Shown here: positions 49,104 to 57,846 of the stretch, in pieces | Position numbering within the stretch: position 1 is the first letter of the stretch | Layout of the letters: the number at the start of each line of letters is the position of its first letter | Assembly (NCBI GenBank): GCA_030637025.1 | Contig: DAOVVV010000010.1 | Span: forward strand, 3,906-67,905 | DNA from: JAGLHV01 sp023143305 [NCBI: Clostridia bacterium] | GTDB taxonomy: Bacteria; CBDUZB01; JAGLHV01 | Direction of reading: 5' to 3' | DNA length: 64,000 nt | Notes under the pieces: generated by a model | What the model was told of the DNA's origin: nothing | Database searches by the model: none | What the model saw: only the letters and a program-made list of their open reading frames with translations | Translations under genes and position numbers: made by a program

Positions 49104-49670
49104 ATGGATATACGTATAATCGGTGGTATTGCCAGGGGGAGAAAATTAAAATCTCCTTCAAGTTTTTCTACAAGGCCTCTTTTAGGAAGGGTTAAAAAAT
49201 CATTATTTGATATACTTTCTCCGTATATAAAGGATTCTTATTTTTTGGATCTTTATGGCGGGGTGGGAAGTGTAGGTGTTGAAGCTCTTTCCAGAGGGGC
49301 AAGAAAAGCGGTTTTTGTAGAAAACGATTCTGATTGTATAAGCCTGATTAAGGAAAATTTAGCCAAGTGTGGTTTTGAAGATAAAGCAGAAATTTATCAG
49401 GGAGATGTATTAGGGGGATTAGCTTTTCTTTTATCGGAAGAAAAGTTTGATTTGGTTTTTGTGGGCCCGCCTTATAATTTAAATCTTTTGGAAAAAACTA
49501 TAAAAATTATTGATGAAACTAAAATCTTAAAAGGAAAAGGATTAGTAATCGGACAACATCATTTTAAAGAAGTAATACCTCAAAAAATAGGAAATCTAGG
49601 AATGTTTCGCCAGAAAAAATACGGAGACATGAGATTGAGTTTTTTTAAAATAGGGGGTAAGCTTGAGTGA
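49104..49670 (+). CDS. rsmD: RsmD-family 16S rRNA guanine-N2-methyltransferase with altered motif IV
   Basis: This 188-residue enzyme of the family that methylates G966 of 16S rRNA. Clear motifs: RIIGGIARGRKLKSP at the start, TRPLLGRVKKSLFDILSPYI, SAM site FLDLYGGVGSVGVEALSRGA and VFVENDSDC. The catalytic motif is normally (D/N)PPY; here it reads FVGPPYNLN (codon ggc at about residue 122), so the acidic/amide residue is replaced by Gly. Activity may be reduced, or this subgroup may use another residue. Its stop overlaps the GTG start of nadK (gtga), so the two are coupled. Confidence 0.9.
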   Translation: MDIRIIGGIARGRKLKSPSSFSTRPLLGRVKKSLFDILSPYIKDSYFLDLYGGVGSVGVEALSRGARKAVFVENDSDCISLIKENLAKCGFEDKAEIYQGDVLGGLAFLLSEEKFDLVFVGPPYNLNLLEKTIKIIDETKILKGKGLVIGQHHFKEVIPQKIGNLGMFRQKKYGDMRLSFFKIGGKLE

Positions 49671-50503
49671 AAAAAATAATCGTGTTGACTAATCCCCAAA
49701 AAAAAGAAGTTAAGAGTATTTTCCCTTCCCTGGTAAATTGGTTGGAAAAGAAAAAAATAGAGGTTTCAGTAAACCAGACCGGTAAAGAGAATTTTAAAAA
49801 AACGGATTTGGTGGTTGTTTTAGGTGGGGATGGAACAATATTAAAAGCAGCAAGATTGGTGGTGCCTTTTGGGATTCCCGTTCTGGGAATTAATTTGGGA
49901 GAATTTGGGTTTTTATCCGGAATAAATGTTAAAAGTCTGTATTCTACCCTGGAGCGGATTTTAAAGAAGGATTATTATATAGAGGAAAGGATTCTTCTCA
50001 CTGCTAAGGTAATAGGTCCATTATCCTCTAATAAAAAGAATAACTCGAAGTTTTTTTTCTTATCTTTAAATGATATAGTCGTTAAAAATGCGAGTTCAGC
50101 AAGAGTAATTAAGTTAAAAGTAAAACTGGGAAGTAAACAAATTACCCAATGGGTGGGAGATGGGTTAATTGTGGCTACTCCCACGGGTTCAACGGCATAT
50201 TCATTAGCCGCCTTTGGACCCATTGTTTATCCAACTCTGCCGGTGTTAATTATTACTCCGATTTGTCCTCATCTTTTATCGTTCAGGTCTTTAGTATTAC
50301 CGGCCGGTGAATTAATTTCTATTCAAGTGGATTCTGGAAAGAATGTGATGCTTTCTGTAGATGGCCAGGAAGAAATGAATTTGGGATATAATGATATTAT
50401 TGAGATAAAACAGGCGAAGAAAAAACTTAAATTGGTTTGTTTATCTGGGAATGCGGATTATTTTCAGATTTTAAATAAAAAACTTAAATGGGGAAAAAGG
50501 TAA
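49667..50503 (+). CDS. nadK: NAD kinase
   Basis: This 278-residue enzyme phosphorylates NAD to NADP. Motifs: VVVLGGDGTILKAARLVVPF (GGDG, about residues 50-60) and GIPVLGINLGEFGFLSGIN. Next are DGLIVATPTGSTAYSLAAFG and LSVDGQEEMN. The GTG start at 49667 overlaps the rsmD stop. The length is typical. It is commonly found next to recN, which follows here after 175 bases of repeat DNA. Confidence 0.95.
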   Translation: MKKIIVLTNPQKKEVKSIFPSLVNWLEKKKIEVSVNQTGKENFKKTDLVVVLGGDGTILKAARLVVPFGIPVLGINLGEFGFLSGINVKSLYSTLERILKKDYYIEERILLTAKVIGPLSSNKKNNSKFFFLSLNDIVVKNASSARVIKLKVKLGSKQITQWVGDGLIVATPTGSTAYSLAAFGPIVYPTLPVLIITPICPHLLSFRSLVLPAGELISIQVDSGKNVMLSVDGQEEMNLGYNDIIEIKQAKKKLKLVCLSGNADYFQILNKKLKWGKR

Positions 50504-50678
50504 AAAAACAGTCCATAGTCCACAGTCGATAGTCCATAGACAAAGACAAAGAATAAATACTAAATTCGAAAGTCAAATAAAAGACAGTTTAATTGGTTGA
50601 ATTGGTTTAGATTGGTTCAAAGACAAAAGATAAAGGTAAAGATAAAAAATTTAAGATTTAAAATTTGGGAGTTAAAAA
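50504..50678. repeat. satellite block between nadK and recN
   Basis: It has agtccatagtccacagtcga words, gacaaag runs and ggttgaattggtttagattg words, all shared with 34881-35351 and 40018-40215. No gene is seen. Confidence 0.8.
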
Positions 50679-52352
50679 ATGTTGTTGGAATTGTCAATAA
50701 ATAATTTTGCTATTATTTCTGATTTACAAATCTCTTTTGACCATGGGTTAAATATTCTTACCGGTGAAACCGGTGTGGGTAAATCAATTATTATCGATGC
50801 TTTAAATTTAATTCTGGGTGAGAGGGCTTCTTCGGATTTAATTAGAAAGGGAAGTCAGACCTGTGAAGTGCGTGCGATTTTTAATCTTAAAGAAAACAAA
50901 GATTTGAGAGATTTATTAAGAGGTATAATCGGCTCTGATTTCGATGAAAAAGAAGTTCTTATAAGTAGACAATTAAGCAGGGAAGGAAGGAATCGTTGTT
51001 TTGTTAATAGTTATCTTACCAGCTTGTCTGTCTTACAGTTGATAGGAGAAAAACTGGTCGATGTTCACGGACAACATGAACATCAGATTTTATTAAAGAA
51101 CAGAGAACAGCTAAATGTTTTAGATAGTTTTGCTAACCTTTTTTCTTTGCGGGAAAATGTTTCATTTTTGTGTAAACAATATAAAGGGCAAAAAGAAGAA
51201 AGAGATAAACTTATAACATCTGAGGAAGAAAGAAAGCGCAAAATTGATTTGTATCAATATGAGATAGAAGAAATCAATCAGGCAGAACTTGTTTCGGGGG
51301 AAGAAAAAGAAATAGAAGAAGAATATCAGGTATTAACTAATGCACAGGAGTTATCTTCTCTTTACTCGGGTGTTTATGAAAAGTTGTATGAAAAGGAAGA
51401 ATCTGTTCTTGATATGCTTAAATCTATTCAAAAAAATTTAAAAGTAATTACGAGCATTGATGGTGAAGTAGAAGATGTTTTAGAAAACATAAATAATGTT
51501 TTTTTTGAATTGGAGGAGATAGGAGAAGATGTTCTTGGATTTAAGGAAAAAATCAGGTTTAATTCTCCGCGATTGGAACAAATCTTAGAAAGAAAGGATT
51601 TAATTCTTAAATTAAAAAGAAAATACGGAGGTAGCATTGAGAAGATATTGGAATATAAAGAAAAAATGGAAAAAAGATTAAAACAAGTACTTTCCTATGA
51701 AGAGAGTAAAGAAGAAATAGAGAAAGAAATAAAAAAAACAGAACAAGAACTGGGTAAGTTAGCTAATAATTTGTCCGGGGAAAGACGGAAAACAGCAAAA
51801 ATTTTGGAAAAAAGAATAAATAATCAGTTGCATTCTTTATCTATGGATAAAGTAAAATTCGTAATAGGGTGTAAAGACATTGAATTGAATTTTAGTGGTT
51901 TAGACCGGATAGAATTTTTAATTTCTTCCAATGTCGGAGAGGATTTAAAGCCGATTAGTTCAATTGCTTCCGGAGGAGAAATGTCCCGGATTATGCTTGC
52001 CTTAAAAACTGTTTTAGCTAAAGCAGATGCTGTTCCCTGTCTTGTATTTGATGAAATAGATGCGGGTATTAGCGGGGGAGTGGCAAAAACCATAGGGGAA
52101 AAATTAATCGAACTGGCTGATATTCATCAGCTAATTTGTATTACGCACTTGCCTCAGATAGCCGGTTTTGCCTCTGCACATTTTTATGTAACCAAACAAG
52201 TAGAGAAAGGCAGGACTATAACGCTGGTTAAAAAATTAACCGATGAAGAAAGAATTAATGAGATTGCCCGTATGCTGGGAGGAGACGAAGTTAGTGCTCT
52301 TACTTTAAAACATGCTCAGGAAATGGTGAAACAATCAAAAAAATCAAAATAG
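50679..52352 (+). CDS. recN: DNA repair protein RecN
   Basis: This 557-residue SMC-like ATPase is used in double-strand-break repair. The N-terminal ATP site is LTGETGVGKSIIIDALNLIL (Walker A, about residues 30-45). After a central coiled coil (about 150-380) come ISSIASGGEMSRIMLALKTV (ABC signature-like) and CLVFDEIDAGISGGVAKTIG (Walker B/D-loop). The end has ICITHLPQIAGFASAHFYVT. Length matches the family (550-575). It has no SOS-like operator that I could see. It follows nadK as in many genomes. Confidence 0.96.
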   Translation: MLLELSINNFAIISDLQISFDHGLNILTGETGVGKSIIIDALNLILGERASSDLIRKGSQTCEVRAIFNLKENKDLRDLLRGIIGSDFDEKEVLISRQLSREGRNRCFVNSYLTSLSVLQLIGEKLVDVHGQHEHQILLKNREQLNVLDSFANLFSLRENVSFLCKQYKGQKEERDKLITSEEERKRKIDLYQYEIEEINQAELVSGEEKEIEEEYQVLTNAQELSSLYSGVYEKLYEKEESVLDMLKSIQKNLKVITSIDGEVEDVLENINNVFFELEEIGEDVLGFKEKIRFNSPRLEQILERKDLILKLKRKYGGSIEKILEYKEKMEKRLKQVLSYEESKEEIEKEIKKTEQELGKLANNLSGERRKTAKILEKRINNQLHSLSMDKVKFVIGCKDIELNFSGLDRIEFLISSNVGEDLKPISSIASGGEMSRIMLALKTVLAKADAVPCLVFDEIDAGISGGVAKTIGEKLIELADIHQLICITHLPQIAGFASAHFYVTKQVEKGRTITLVKKLTDEERINEIARMLGGDEVSALTLKHAQEMVKQSKKSK

Positions 52353-52438
52353 TTTCCTGTCACCCTTTCGATGGAAATGTTGGTAAGGGGATTGAAAAGC
52401 AGTAATTAAAAAAAATAAAAAGTGAGGTGGGAGCAGTA

Positions 52439-53383
52439 GTGATTGAAATAAATAACTTAACTAAGAAGTACGGAGAACAAGCAGCAGTAGATAATATTTC
52501 TCTTAAAGTAAACCAGGGAGAGATATTAGGGTTTTTAGGTCCTAACGGTGCCGGTAAGACGACTACTTTAAGGGTCGTTGCCTGTTATATGCCGGCGACT
52601 ATGGGTACGGTTTCTGTGATGGGGTATGATGTTTATCAATCTCCTTTGCAAGTAAGGGAAAAAATCGGTTATTTACCGGAAACCAATCCGCTTTATCCGG
52701 AAATGGGAGTAGTGGAATACTTATGTTTTATTGCTAAATTGAGAAATATTCCTTCGGGTAAAATAAAAGCGAGTGTAAGGGAAGTAATACAACTTTGTGG
52801 TTTAGCCGGGGTAATAGGGAAAAACATCGGAGAACTTTCCCGAGGGTTTAAACAACGGGTAGGCCTCGCCCAGGCAATTATTCATAATCCTTCCGTGCTT
52901 ATTCTTGATGAGCCGACTTTAGGGTTAGACCCCAATCAAATCGTTGAAATCAGGGAATTAATTAAAAAACTGGGAAAAGAAAAAACAGTTATTCTGAGCA
53001 GTCATATTTTATCCGAGGTACAGGCAACCTGTGACCGGGTAGTAATTATTAATAAAGGAAAAATTGTTGCCGACGGAAAAAAAGAAGAGCTTCAATCGAT
53101 GGTTCGCGGCGGAGAAAGAATTTATTTGAAATTGAAAGGTAAAGATAAGCAGGCGGTAACGGATTTTTTTAGCAGCCAGAAAGATATTTTTAATGTATCA
53201 ATAAAAGAAGAAGAACCGGACAGCATCGAGTATGAACTGGATATTCAGAAAGGAGTGGATTTAAGGGAAAAAGTTTTTCGTTGGACAGTAAAAAATAAAT
53301 GGGTAATTCTGGAGATGATACCCGAAAAAGTAAGCCTGGAGGATGTTTTCCGCAAGTTAACGATAGAGGAGGATAAAGTATAG
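52439..53383 (+). CDS. ABC transporter ATP-binding protein (GldA/NosF-like)
   Basis: This 314-residue ATPase starts at GTG 52439, which follows GGTGGGAG; an in-frame GTG at 52427 lies inside that site. It has Walker A GFLGPNGAGKTTTLRV, signature ELSRGFKQRVGLAQAI, Walker B VLILDEPTLGLDPNQI and switch His SSHILSEVQ. The C-terminal 90 residues are the regulatory domain typical of exporters. With the following permease and GldG-like genes it forms a Gld-type system; outside gliding Bacteroidetes this operon is widespread and its substrate is unknown. Its stop is directly followed by the permease ATG. Confidence 0.93.
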   Translation: MIEINNLTKKYGEQAAVDNISLKVNQGEILGFLGPNGAGKTTTLRVVACYMPATMGTVSVMGYDVYQSPLQVREKIGYLPETNPLYPEMGVVEYLCFIAKLRNIPSGKIKASVREVIQLCGLAGVIGKNIGELSRGFKQRVGLAQAIIHNPSVLILDEPTLGLDPNQIVEIRELIKKLGKEKTVILSSHILSEVQATCDRVVIINKGKIVADGKKEELQSMVRGGERIYLKLKGKDKQAVTDFFSSQKDIFNVSIKEEEPDSIEYELDIQKGVDLREKVFRWTVKNKWVILEMIPEKVSLEDVFRKLTIEEDKV

Positions 53384-54094
53384 ATGAAGAATATAATTAC
53401 AATTTTCAGCAAGGAGTTTAAAGAATATTTTAATTCTCCTGTTGCTTATATAGTAATAATTGTTTTTTTACTTGTTTCCGGATGGTTTTTTCAGGCAACT
53501 ATGTTTTTGGTTAATCAGGCGACAATAGGGTCTTTTTTGGGTAATGTGCCATTGCTTTTTGTTTTTTTTATTCCGGCAATTACTATGCGGCTTTTTAGTG
53601 AAGAGATGAAGAGCGGAACAATGGAAATATTAACTACTCTGCCGTTGGAAGATTATCAAATCATTTTAGGGAAATATTTAGCTGCCCTGGGTTTGGTTAC
53701 GGTAGCTATTGGTTTGACTTTAATTCACCCTTTTATTTTAATGTTTTTGGGTAAGTTGGATTATGGAGAAATAATCGGTTCTTATCTGGGATTATTTCTT
53801 ATGGGGGCAGCTTTTGTGGCGATAGGGGTTTTTGCTTCTTCCATTACTAAGAATCAGATAATTTCTTTTATTGTTGCTTTTATTGTTTGTTTTGTTTTTT
53901 TTATGTTTAATAAAATATTAAGTCTGGTTCCTTCTTATCTTGTATCTTTATTTGAATATTTAAGTATAGAGTACCATTTCAATAATCTTGCCCGGGGGGT
54001 CATTGATTCCCGGGATATTATCTATTTTTTTAGTATATGTCTGTTTTTTTATAGTATGACGTTGTATTTTGTAGGAAGCAGGAGGTGGAGATAA
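53384..54094 (+). CDS. ABC transporter permease (GldF-like, ABC-2 type)
   Basis: This 236-residue protein has six membrane segments. It starts NIITIFSKEFKEYFNSPVAY, with FIPAITMRLFSEEMKSGTME and ILTTLPLEDYQIILGKYLAA, typical of GldF/NatB-like permeases. It follows the ATPase gene with no gap and precedes a GldG-like gene by 3 bases, so the three form one unit. No substrate-binding protein gene is present, which fits an exporter or a mechanical envelope role. Confidence 0.92.
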   Translation: MKNIITIFSKEFKEYFNSPVAYIVIIVFLLVSGWFFQATMFLVNQATIGSFLGNVPLLFVFFIPAITMRLFSEEMKSGTMEILTTLPLEDYQIILGKYLAALGLVTVAIGLTLIHPFILMFLGKLDYGEIIGSYLGLFLMGAAFVAIGVFASSITKNQIISFIVAFIVCFVFFMFNKILSLVPSYLVSLFEYLSIEYHFNNLARGVIDSRDIIYFFSICLFFYSMTLYFVGSRRWR

Positions 54095-54097
54095 AAA

Positions 54098-55726
54098 ATG
54101 AAAAAAGAAAATATTTTTAAATTTAAACAGGGAATTAATTCTGTAATTTCGGTTTTAATTATTTTAGGCATATTAGTAGTTTTTAATTTTATGATGTACC
54201 GGGTTTTTATAAGAATAGATTTGACCGGAGGAAATATTTATTCTCTTTCTAAATCTACTAAAAAAATGATTAGCAACTTAGATGATCCGGTGATAATTAA
54301 GGCTTATTTTAGTCGGAATCTTCCCCCTCCTTATAGTACTAACCGCCAATATATAAAGGATATACTTTCGGAATATAAAACTTATTCCAGAGGGAAAATA
54401 GATATTCAGTTTATTGACCCGTCGGAAGATGAACAAACACGGACCCAGGCCCGGATGGCCGGTATAGCTCCGGTAAGAATTACCCAGGTAGAAAGTGATA
54501 AATACGAAATGAAAGAAGGGTATATGGGATTAATTTTTCTTTATGAAGACAAAAAAGAAATAATTCCTTTTATCGGTCAAACCGGAACTCTGGAGTATGA
54601 TATAACCAGCCGCATTAAAAAAATTACTAAAAGCAGTATGAAATCGGTAGGTTTTTTTACAGGTGACGGGGGAGCTGATATTTTCGAGCAACTACCCCAA
54701 ATAAAACAGTTTTTATCCGAGCAATACAGGTTAAGAAGTATTTCTTTTAAGGAAGATAAAAAAAATCCGCACATAGATGCTTTAATTATACTTTTACCTC
54801 AGCAAAAACTGAGTGATTGGGAAAAGTACAAAATTGACCAGCATTTAATGATGGGAAAACCGGTTGCTTTTCTTTTAGGTAGAAATGATGTAAACCTGGA
54901 AACTTTTCAGGTTAAAACAATAGATGATAATTTAGATGACTTACTTAAACATTATGGTGTGGAAATAAGGCCGGGAATGATTTTAGATGCTCAATGTCAG
55001 ATGATTACTTTGCAGACAAGAAGAGGGCTTTTTACTGTTAATAATATGGTAAAGTACCCTTTTTTCCCTTTAGTTAGTTCTTTTAAAAAAGATAATTTTA
55101 TAGTAAAAGGATTGGAAAGAGTTACTTTTCCTTTTATAAACCCAATTAAAATAGAAGCAATTTCAGCTGAAAAAGAAAAGGGGACAAAAGGAGAAGATTT
55201 AAAAGTAGAGGTTCTTGCTCAATCATCGGAAAAGAGCTGGTATAGAGAAAATGTCAGGGATTTGAATCCGTTAAGGCAATATTCTCCATCGCCTGATGAC
55301 GAAAAAGGCCCTTTTAATTTAGCGGTAACAATAAAGGGTAGTTTTAAAAGTTTTTATGCGGATAAAGAAATTCCTTCCGGTCCGTCGGAGAATATTTCTG
55401 AAAAGAAAGAGGAATTAATAAAACAAAGTCCCTCTACCCGGATTTTAGTAATGGGTAATTCAAGATTTATTAGTATAGGTGACCGGGCGGGATTGAATTT
55501 CTTTTTGAATATAGTTGATTGGCTGGCTCAGGATGAGGCTTTGATTTCCATTCGTTCCAAAGAGGTTGTTTATAGGCCGCTTAAAGAGCTTTCTAAAGGG
55601 TGGAGAAGAGTCGTTAAATATGTTGATATATTTCTTGTGCCGGTGATGCTTATTATTTTTGGATTGACCTTGTGGCGAATTCGTCGTTTTCGCCGAAAAG
55701 GGTTAACTCTGGAAAAAATAGGCTAA
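54098..55726 (+). CDS. GldG-family ABC-associated protein
   Basis: This 542-residue protein has an N-terminal membrane anchor (about 15-38), a large periplasmic part and a C-terminal membrane segment (about 508-528) followed by a basic tail. Family stretches: IDLTGGNIYSLSKSTKKMIS, PVIIKAYFSRNLPPPYSTNR, IDIQFIDPSEDEQTRTQARM, GLIFLYEDKKEIIPFIGQTG and TLEYDITSRIKKI. The end has TRILVMGNSRFISIGDRAGL and FFLNIVDWLAQDEALISIRS. It is normally encoded with a Gld-like ATPase and permease, as here. It probably acts as the extracytoplasmic partner of the transporter. Confidence 0.92.
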   Translation: MKKENIFKFKQGINSVISVLIILGILVVFNFMMYRVFIRIDLTGGNIYSLSKSTKKMISNLDDPVIIKAYFSRNLPPPYSTNRQYIKDILSEYKTYSRGKIDIQFIDPSEDEQTRTQARMAGIAPVRITQVESDKYEMKEGYMGLIFLYEDKKEIIPFIGQTGTLEYDITSRIKKITKSSMKSVGFFTGDGGADIFEQLPQIKQFLSEQYRLRSISFKEDKKNPHIDALIILLPQQKLSDWEKYKIDQHLMMGKPVAFLLGRNDVNLETFQVKTIDDNLDDLLKHYGVEIRPGMILDAQCQMITLQTRRGLFTVNNMVKYPFFPLVSSFKKDNFIVKGLERVTFPFINPIKIEAISAEKEKGTKGEDLKVEVLAQSSEKSWYRENVRDLNPLRQYSPSPDDEKGPFNLAVTIKGSFKSFYADKEIPSGPSENISEKKEELIKQSPSTRILVMGNSRFISIGDRAGLNFFLNIVDWLAQDEALISIRSKEVVYRPLKELSKGWRRVVKYVDIFLVPVMLIIFGLTLWRIRRFRRKGLTLEKIG

Positions 55727-55784
55727 ATAATAGTTGAATTTACAAATTAAATTATAAATTTTTAAAAAACGAGGATAAAAAAAG

Positions 55785-56732
55785 ATGAAGTCAAAAAAGG
55801 TGATTATATTGTTAGCTGTTTTTTTAGGATTGTGTTTAATAACCGGTCTTAATCATTATTGGTCTGATAAACAGGGAATATCCCAGTGTTTTATTAGTGT
55901 AAATGAACAGGAAATTTCTAAGATTGAAATAATTAGAAAAGAAGAACTTTTTGTTTTTGAAAAAAAAGAAGATTTATGGCAAATTATGCAGACAATCCAA
56001 TATCCGGCGAATCAGTCTTTGATGATTGGTTTAATCGATTATGTAAGAAAGCTTACTTTAGATGGAATTATTTCTACCAATCCTCAAAAACACAGGAAGT
56101 TTCAGGTTGATCAAAAAGAAGGGGTACAGGTAAGTTTTTATAACCGGGAGGGGAAAAAACTTGTTAATTTTATTTTAGGTAAAATGGGAACGGATTATAT
56201 GCATTATTATTTTCGCTTTCCTGATGAGCAAAAGGTTTATTTAAGTAAAGGGGTATCCAGGAATTTCGTTGATAAAGAAATAGAAAAATGGCGGGATAGA
56301 ACGATTCTTGCTTTAAATAAAGATGCTTTGGAAGAAGTAAGCCTTATTTATTTTCACTCAGATAAAAAAAAGCAAAAAAGAGAAGAAATTAAATTAATAA
56401 AAAAAGACGATAAATGGTTATTGGAAAAGGAAGAAGTAGATTCTAATATATGGGATAGATTTTTAAACAATTTAACTAAATTGGATATGGATGATTTAGT
56501 TGAAGGTATATCCTCAGCAGAAGAGAAGACAAAATTCGGTCTGCAGAAACCTTCTTTTCAAATAATAATTAAATTAAAAGATAATCAGGAAGAGGAGATA
56601 GTTGTAGGGGATAAAAACGAAAAAAACCAATATTATGTACAGCGAAAAGGAGTAGAAACCATATTTTTAGTAAGTTCTCACAAAATAGACAACCTAAGAA
56701 AGATAGAAAAAAAGGAGGACATTGTTAAATAG
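55785..56732 (+). CDS. DUF4340-family protein
   Basis: This 315-residue protein has one N-terminal membrane segment (about 5-25) and a repeated beta-rich periplasmic part. Family patterns: ISKIEIIRKEELFVFEKKED, LWQIMQTIQYPANQSLMIGL, VSFYNREGKKLVNFILGKMG, and the second half repeat KKDDKWLLEKEEVDSNIWDR with EEIVVGDKNEKNQYYVQRKG. DUF4340 genes regularly follow GldG-like genes, as here (58-base gap). It is probably the last member of this operon; the next gene is far more AT-rich. Confidence 0.88.
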   Translation: MKSKKVIILLAVFLGLCLITGLNHYWSDKQGISQCFISVNEQEISKIEIIRKEELFVFEKKEDLWQIMQTIQYPANQSLMIGLIDYVRKLTLDGIISTNPQKHRKFQVDQKEGVQVSFYNREGKKLVNFILGKMGTDYMHYYFRFPDEQKVYLSKGVSRNFVDKEIEKWRDRTILALNKDALEEVSLIYFHSDKKKQKREEIKLIKKDDKWLLEKEEVDSNIWDRFLNNLTKLDMDDLVEGISSAEEKTKFGLQKPSFQIIIKLKDNQEEEIVVGDKNEKNQYYVQRKGVETIFLVSSHKIDNLRKIEKKEDIVK

Positions 56733-56781
56733 TCCTTCTAACCTAATCGCCCCGGTGAATTCACAGAAGTTGGAAGTAGAA

Positions 56782-57846
56782 ATGCAAATTAAATTTCGAA
56801 TATTACTTTTACCACTCTTAATTATTTTATTAAATAGCAGTTGTATAATTGGGGAAAATCAAAAAAAAATTATACCTTCTTTTTATTATTGGAAAACTAC
56901 ATTAGATATAAGCGAAAAAAATATCGATTATTTAAAAGAAATTGGTATTAAAAAATTATATATTAGATTTTTTGATATTACCTGGGACAAGCAAAAACAA
57001 ATTCCAATTCCATGTGATAAATTGATTGTAAAGCGAGGAAAAGAATTACCTTTTGGCTTAATTCCTGTAGTATTTATAACGCAAGATGTACTTTACAAAA
57101 TTAGAACACAAGATATAAATAATTTATCTAAAAATATAATTAATGAAATTATAATATATTTGGATAGATTTGAGATAAAAGATGGTAACATTGATGAAAT
57201 TCAAATTGATACCGACTGGACAAAAACTACAAGAGAAAAATATTTTTTATTAATAAAAAATATAAATAACTATTGTAAGATAAAATATCCTAATATAAAA
57301 ATTTCTGTTACTCTGAGATTACATCAAATTCATAATTATGAAAGTAATATACCCCCGGTGAAAAGTGTTACATTAATGGTTTATCAGACATCAAATCCAT
57401 ATACTTTTAAAAATAAAAATTCAATTTTAAATAGAGAAACAGCTCAATATTATTTGAGGGATATTGGTAAATATCCAATAAAAATAAATATTGCCTTGCC
57501 AATTTTTTCCTGGTTAGTACATTTTGACGAGGATAAAAACTTTGTTAGAATTATTAATAATTATGACAGAGATGTATTTGTGAAAAATAAAAATTTAAAA
57601 AAAATAGACGATAAAATATTCGTTGCGAAAGAAAATTTCTATTTTAATAATAAAAAAATATATAAAAATGATATATTAAAAATTGAAGAAAGTCATTTTA
57701 ATGAAAACATAAAATTGTTAAAATTTATTAAAAATAAACTGAATAATGATAATTTTAACTTAATATTATATCATTTTGATTACGAAGATATAAAGAGAAT
57801 TACAAATGGAAAAACTAAAAAAATCATTAAAATATTTGATATTTAG
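56782..57846 (+). CDS. AT-rich lipoprotein of unknown function (possible TIM-barrel fold)
   Basis: This protein has about 354 residues from the ATG at 56782, which begins a lipoprotein signal (QIKFRILLLPLLIILLNSSC). An in-frame TTG at 56722 would overlap the previous gene and bury the signal. The mature part alternates beta strands and helices: IPSFYYWKTTLDISEKNIDY, LKEIGIKKLYIRFFDITWDK, IPVVFITQDVL, DEIQIDTDWTKTTREKYFLL, KISVTLRLHQI, VTLMVYQTSNPY and INIALPIFSW. This order suggests a glycoside-hydrolase-like barrel (DUF3142-like is my best guess, unproven). IDTDW could hold acidic catalytic residues. It overlaps the next gene by 41 bases. GC content is far below the neighbouring operon. Confidence 0.6.
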   Translation: MQIKFRILLLPLLIILLNSSCIIGENQKKIIPSFYYWKTTLDISEKNIDYLKEIGIKKLYIRFFDITWDKQKQIPIPCDKLIVKRGKELPFGLIPVVFITQDVLYKIRTQDINNLSKNIINEIIIYLDRFEIKDGNIDEIQIDTDWTKTTREKYFLLIKNINNYCKIKYPNIKISVTLRLHQIHNYESNIPPVKSVTLMVYQTSNPYTFKNKNSILNRETAQYYLRDIGKYPIKINIALPIFSWLVHFDEDKNFVRIINNYDRDVFVKNKNLKKIDDKIFVAKENFYFNNKKIYKNDILKIEESHFNENIKLLKFIKNKLNNDNFNLILYHFDYEDIKRITNGKTKKIIKIFDI

